Positions 6,218 to 8,759 of a stretch of 8,759 nucleotides of DNA are shown here, piece after piece. The translations under genes and the position numbers were made by a program. Position 1 is the stretch's first letter. The number at the start of each line of letters is the position of its first letter. The notes under the pieces were generated by a model, which was given only the letters and a program-made list of their open reading frames with translations, was not told the DNA's origin and searched no databases. Location: the NCBI GenBank assembly GCA_964505935.1, contig CAZDKX010000210.1:1-8759 (forward strand), in the 5' to 3' direction. The DNA comes from JADGQM01 sp964505935 (GTDB lineage Bacteria; Desulfobacterota; Syntrophobacteria; Syntrophobacterales; Syntrophobacteraceae).

Positions 6218-7456
6218 ATGAACGGAAGAGATGTTTCACGGTGTATGGTGATGGGGCTTCTCTGCACCATGCTGGCGTTGCCCGCCTTGTCCCTTGCTCA
6301 GCAAGCCGGCGGCGGGACTCCCTTCAGCCAGCAGGAACTGGACCAGATGCTGGCCCCCGTTGCTCTTTACCCGGATTCTCTGCTGGCGCAGGTGCTGGTG
6401 GCTGCGACCTATCCCATTGAAGTGGTGCAGGCCGACCGGTGGGTCAAGCAGAACAAGAATCTCAAGGGCGATCAGCTCAACGCGGCCCTGGACAAACAGA
6501 ACTGGGACCTGAGCGTGAAGGCGCTGGTACCCTTTCCACAGGTGCTTGCCATGATGAGCGACAAGCTGGATTGGACGCAGAAGCTCGGTGACGCTTTCCT
6601 GGCTCAGCAGGGTGATGTCATGAGCACCGTGCAGAAGCTGCGAAGCAAGGCCAGGAGCCAGGGCAGCCTGACGACAACGGGCCAGCAGAAGGTCCTCGTG
6701 CAGGATCAGATAGTCGTCATCGAGCCGGCCAATCCCCAAGTGGTCTATGTTCCCTATTATAATCCCGCGGTAGTCTACGGGACCTGGTGGTATCCCGCCT
6801 ATCCGCCTTACCCCTATTACCCGGCGGGGGCGGTGATCACGGCGGGGGCCGTCGGCTTCGCGGCCGGCGTGGCGGTGGCTTCGGCCTGGAACTGGGGATG
6901 GGGACACTGGGACTGGAATCACAACAACGTCAACGTGAATGTCAACCGCAATGTCAACATCAACAATCAGGACCTCCAGCGCACCGACATCCATACGCAG
7001 CCCTATCAGCATGACCCGTCGCACCGGCAGGGAGCGCCTTATCGCGATGACGCCGCGCGCCAGAAATTCGGTCCCGGAGACAAAGGCCCCCCCGACAGCC
7101 GAGGTGATTTCCGGGGCTACGGTCGTGACGGCCAGGACGGCCGCCCTCAGGGTCTGGATCGGCCGGGAGGTCGCGGTCAGGATATGGCGGGCATGGGAAG
7201 CGGCGGTCGGCCAACCGCGGATGATGCAATGAGAGAACTGCAGCAGCGTGACGGGGGACACGCCTTCTCTGATTTTGGGCGGGGCAGTGATGCCAGAATG
7301 CAGTCGGATCGGGGCTTTTCGAGCCGCGAGGGGGGCTTCGGGGAGAGAGACTTTGGTGGGATGGGCGGTGATCGCGGTGGCGGCTTCCGTGACGGAGGTT
7401 TTGGAGGCGGGGGCTTTCGTGGTGCAGGCGGTTTCCGCGGAGGCGGACGGCGATAA
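6218..7456 (+). CDS. DUF3300 domain-containing exported protein
   Basis: Exported protein of unknown function, 412 aa. A signal peptide covers 1-27 (hydrophobic MVMGLLCTMLALPA, cut near SLA-QQ). The DUF3300 domain spans about 36-185: FSQQELDQMLAPVALYPDSL (36-55), LAQVLVAATYPIEVVQADRW (56-75), NWDLSVKALVPFPQVL (95-110), then IVVIEPANPQVVYVPYYNP (165-183). Next come an aromatic Tyr/Pro/Trp patch (WWYPAYPPYPYYP), a Gly/Ala-rich hydrophobic stretch at about 204-223 that could enter a membrane, and a Trp-rich segment. An alternating Asn/Val repeat (236-250) follows. The last 150 residues are low-complexity Gly/Arg/Asp/Gln and end in FRGGGRR-type RGG repeats. E. coli YacH belongs to the same domain family, also without a firm function. 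The DUF2950 gene follows after 89 bp on the same strand. The family assignment is firm and the role unknown; a cell-envelope location is inferred. Confidence 0.92.
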   Translation: MNGRDVSRCMVMGLLCTMLALPALSLAQQAGGGTPFSQQELDQMLAPVALYPDSLLAQVLVAATYPIEVVQADRWVKQNKNLKGDQLNAALDKQNWDLSVKALVPFPQVLAMMSDKLDWTQKLGDAFLAQQGDVMSTVQKLRSKARSQGSLTTTGQQKVLVQDQIVVIEPANPQVVYVPYYNPAVVYGTWWYPAYPPYPYYPAGAVITAGAVGFAAGVAVASAWNWGWGHWDWNHNNVNVNVNRNVNINNQDLQRTDIHTQPYQHDPSHRQGAPYRDDAARQKFGPGDKGPPDSRGDFRGYGRDGQDGRPQGLDRPGGRGQDMAGMGSGGRPTADDAMRELQQRDGGHAFSDFGRGSDARMQSDRGFSSREGGFGERDFGGMGGDRGGGFRDGGFGGGGFRGAGGFRGGGRR

Positions 7457-7530
7457 TCCGGATGAACCGCCAGAGAAGCGAACGCTCTCGCTCGGCAGCG
7501 CCGGCGACACCCTATAACCCTGCATTAACC

Positions 7531-7536
7531 AAGGAG
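7531..7536 (+). promoter_or_regulatory. ribosome binding site deciding the DUF2950 start
   Basis: A perfect AAGGAG nine bases before the ATG at 7546. It rules against the earlier in-frame ATG at 7462, which would place 28 charged residues before the signal peptide. Confidence 0.8.
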
Positions 7537-7545
7537 AAAAGAACA

Positions 7546-8523
7546 ATGCCTGCGATCAGAGTAGCCATTTTGACGCACACCCCAAGCCGCGTCCTGCTGG
7601 TCACCCTTGTGACCTTCATCCTGATGCTGGTTGGAGCTGCTGACCAGGTCGCCGCCAAGACCATCGGGAAGACGGCCGGGACGAAAGTGTTTCCATCGCC
7701 GGAAGCAGCCGTCCAGGCGCTGATGGAGGCGGTGCAGAACGGTGATGAAAAGGCGTTGCTGGCCATCTTCGGGAAGGAAGGGAAAGAACTCATCGCTTCC
7801 GGTGACACGATCGCGGACCGGAAAGGGCGCGAGCGTTTCCTCGAGCTGTATGGGGCCAAGCACCAGCTCTCCAGGGAAAGTGACCGGATGATGGCCCTCG
7901 AGGTGGGAGAGGAGCAATGGCCCTTTCCCATTCCGCTGGTGAAGGAAGGGGAGGGCTGGCGTTTTGATACCCGTTTCGGCAAGGAGGAGATCATCAATCG
8001 CCGTATCGGAAGGAACGAAATGAGTACCATTCAGACCTGCCTTGCCTACGTGGACGCGCAGCGCGAATATGCCGCCAAGGATCGGGACGGAGACGGGCTG
8101 CTGGAATACGCTCAGCAGCTGGTAAGCAGCAAGGGTCAGCAGGATGGCCTTTTCTGGCCGGTCGAGGAAGGCCGTGAAGCGAGCCCGCTGGGTCCGCTCT
8201 TTGCCCAGGCCCAGGAGGAAGGATACCGGCCCCGGCAGGGGAACGCCCCCCCGGTTCCTTACCACGGCTACTATTACAAGATGCTGAAAGCCCAGGGCAA
8301 GCATGCTCCGGGCGGGGCTCGCGATTATCTGGTCAAGGGCAACCTGCTTGGCGGCTTTGCCCTGGTGGCCTATCCGGCCCGCTATGGCACCTCCGGCATC
8401 ATGACCTTCATGGTGAGCCATGATGGGGTGGTCTACCAGAAGAATCTCGGGCCCGGGACCCCGGCCGCCGTCCGCGCCCTGCAGCGCTTCGATCCCGATA
8501 AGACCTGGCGGAAGGCAAAATAG
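7546..8523 (+). CDS. DUF2950 domain-containing exported protein
   Basis: Exported protein of unknown function, 325 aa, of normal length for a DUF2950 protein. Residues 1-37 are a signal peptide (VLLVTLVTFILMLVGA, likely cut at VAA-KT). The domain fills the rest: FPSPEAAVQALMEAVQNGD (49-67), LLAIFGKEGKELIASGD (71-87), a WPFPIPLVKEGEGWRFDT block (125-142), NEMSTIQTCLAYVDAQREYA (157-176), DGLFWP (200-205), YHGYYYKMLKAQG (239-251) and GFALVAYPARYGTSGIMTF (270-288), where the closing core is most conserved. DRDGDGLLEY at 179-188 resembles the start of a calcium-binding EF-hand loop (Asp179, Asp181, Asp183). The first part (about 49-145) is patterned like a small NTF2-like or lipoprotein-type domain, which is only an impression. 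It lies 89 bp behind the DUF3300 gene with no terminator visible between, so co-transcription is likely. No catalytic residues can be assigned. Confidence 0.92.
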   Translation: MPAIRVAILTHTPSRVLLVTLVTFILMLVGAADQVAAKTIGKTAGTKVFPSPEAAVQALMEAVQNGDEKALLAIFGKEGKELIASGDTIADRKGRERFLELYGAKHQLSRESDRMMALEVGEEQWPFPIPLVKEGEGWRFDTRFGKEEIINRRIGRNEMSTIQTCLAYVDAQREYAAKDRDGDGLLEYAQQLVSSKGQQDGLFWPVEEGREASPLGPLFAQAQEEGYRPRQGNAPPVPYHGYYYKMLKAQGKHAPGGARDYLVKGNLLGGFALVAYPARYGTSGIMTFMVSHDGVVYQKNLGPGTPAAVRALQRFDPDKTWRKAK

Positions 8524-8526
8524 CAC

Positions 8527-8651
8527 CGTCACTCCCGGCGCCAGGTTAAAGGTCATCCCGGAAGCCTTGTGGTGGTCCCACTCTGAGAACTGAACACGAA
8601 GTGACACGAAGCACTGCGAAGACACACGCAGAAATCATTCCGTGTACTTCG
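8527..8651. repeat. short repeats in the 3' intergenic region after the DUF2950 gene
   Basis: GTCACTCCCGG (8528-8538) and GTCATCCCGG (8552-8561) are near-identical direct repeats. ACACGAAG occurs at 8594-8601 and 8604-8611. CGAAGTGACACG (8597-8608) is complementary, with one extra base, to CGTGTACTTCG (8641-8651). The last pair could form a hairpin between two convergent genes, but there is no T-run, so calling it a terminator is not justified. CGAAG/CTTCG-rich spacers of this kind are seen in other genomes. Confidence 0.35.
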
Positions 8652-8657
8652 CGCGGT

Positions 8658-8759
8658 TCACCCGCAGCTTCGCAAGGCTTCGACCGCCTTCAGCAGGTCG
8701 TCTTTGGTATCGGCCCGGAAGGCATTGTTGCGCAAGGGTTTGGTCCCCCGGAGCCCCCT
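8658..8759 (-). CDS. C-terminal end of an unidentified protein (5' part beyond window)
   Basis: The minus strand is open from the right edge to a TGA at 8660-8658, giving 33 residues that end in FRADTKDDLLKAVEALRSCG. The segment has a normal coding look: an amphipathic helix DDLLKAVEALR and GC-rich third positions. The gene would converge with the DUF2950 gene. The fragment is too short and unspecific for a family to be recognised; it could also be a chance open frame. Confidence 0.5.
   Translation of the reverse strand, partial: RGLRGTKPLRNNAFRADTKDDLLKAVEALRSCG

Noticed and set aside
5697..6239. 180-aa minus-strand frame and several plus-strand frames crossing the N gap
   Set aside because: They run through homopolymer G/C tracts and undetermined bases and have no recognisable motif.
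6236..7546. 436-aa open frame on the minus strand opposite the DUF3300 gene
   Set aside because: It is antisense to a gene with clear domain match and signal peptide, and its own composition is His/Gly/Arg-rich without any motif. GC-rich codon bias explains the lack of stops.
7525..8625. 366-aa open frame on the minus strand opposite the DUF2950 gene
   Set aside because: A shadow of the plus-strand gene, which matches DUF2950 over its full length and has a perfect ribosome site.

Overview
The window is a GC-rich (about 60% by eye) bacterial chromosomal segment from a Gram-negative, outer-membrane-bearing organism. It carries a TonB protein, a TonB-dependent receptor and a periplasmic binding protein. 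The gene content and the pairing of DUF3300 with DUF2950 would suit a deltaproteobacterium (Desulfobacterota), but that placement is inference. A run of 10 Ns shows this is a scaffolded draft assembly, probably from a metagenome or a fragmented genome.

Left part (1-5343, all minus strand): a dedicated import operon read right to left. Its order is tonB (energy transducer), a 772-aa TonB-dependent outer-membrane receptor, a class III periplasmic substrate-binding protein, and a FecCD/BtuC-type ABC permease that runs off the left edge. The ATPase would be expected beyond position 1. The receptor takes the ligand across the outer membrane using TonB-transmitted energy, the binding protein captures it in the periplasm, and the permease takes it through the inner membrane. 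The substrate class is corrinoid, siderophore/iron or heme. A string of cobalamin-riboswitch-like blocks between tonB and the receptor gene tips the guess toward a corrinoid, but that RNA looks degenerate and lacks a good B12 box.

Middle part (5344-6217): about 870 bp without a convincing gene, separating the divergent left and right units. Next to tonB it holds a strong minus-strand hairpin with a T-run, positioned like an attenuator in the tonB leader, and upstream of it several more inverted repeats. It also holds a roughly 213-bp imperfect palindrome with perfect 15-bp ends and very long G/C runs, and the assembly gap sits near its centre.

Right part (6218-8523, plus strand): two exported proteins of unknown function, DUF3300 followed by DUF2950. 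Both have signal peptides, and they are probably co-transcribed. A 3' intergenic region with short repeats follows, and then the last 33 codons of an unidentified minus-strand gene that enters from the right edge.
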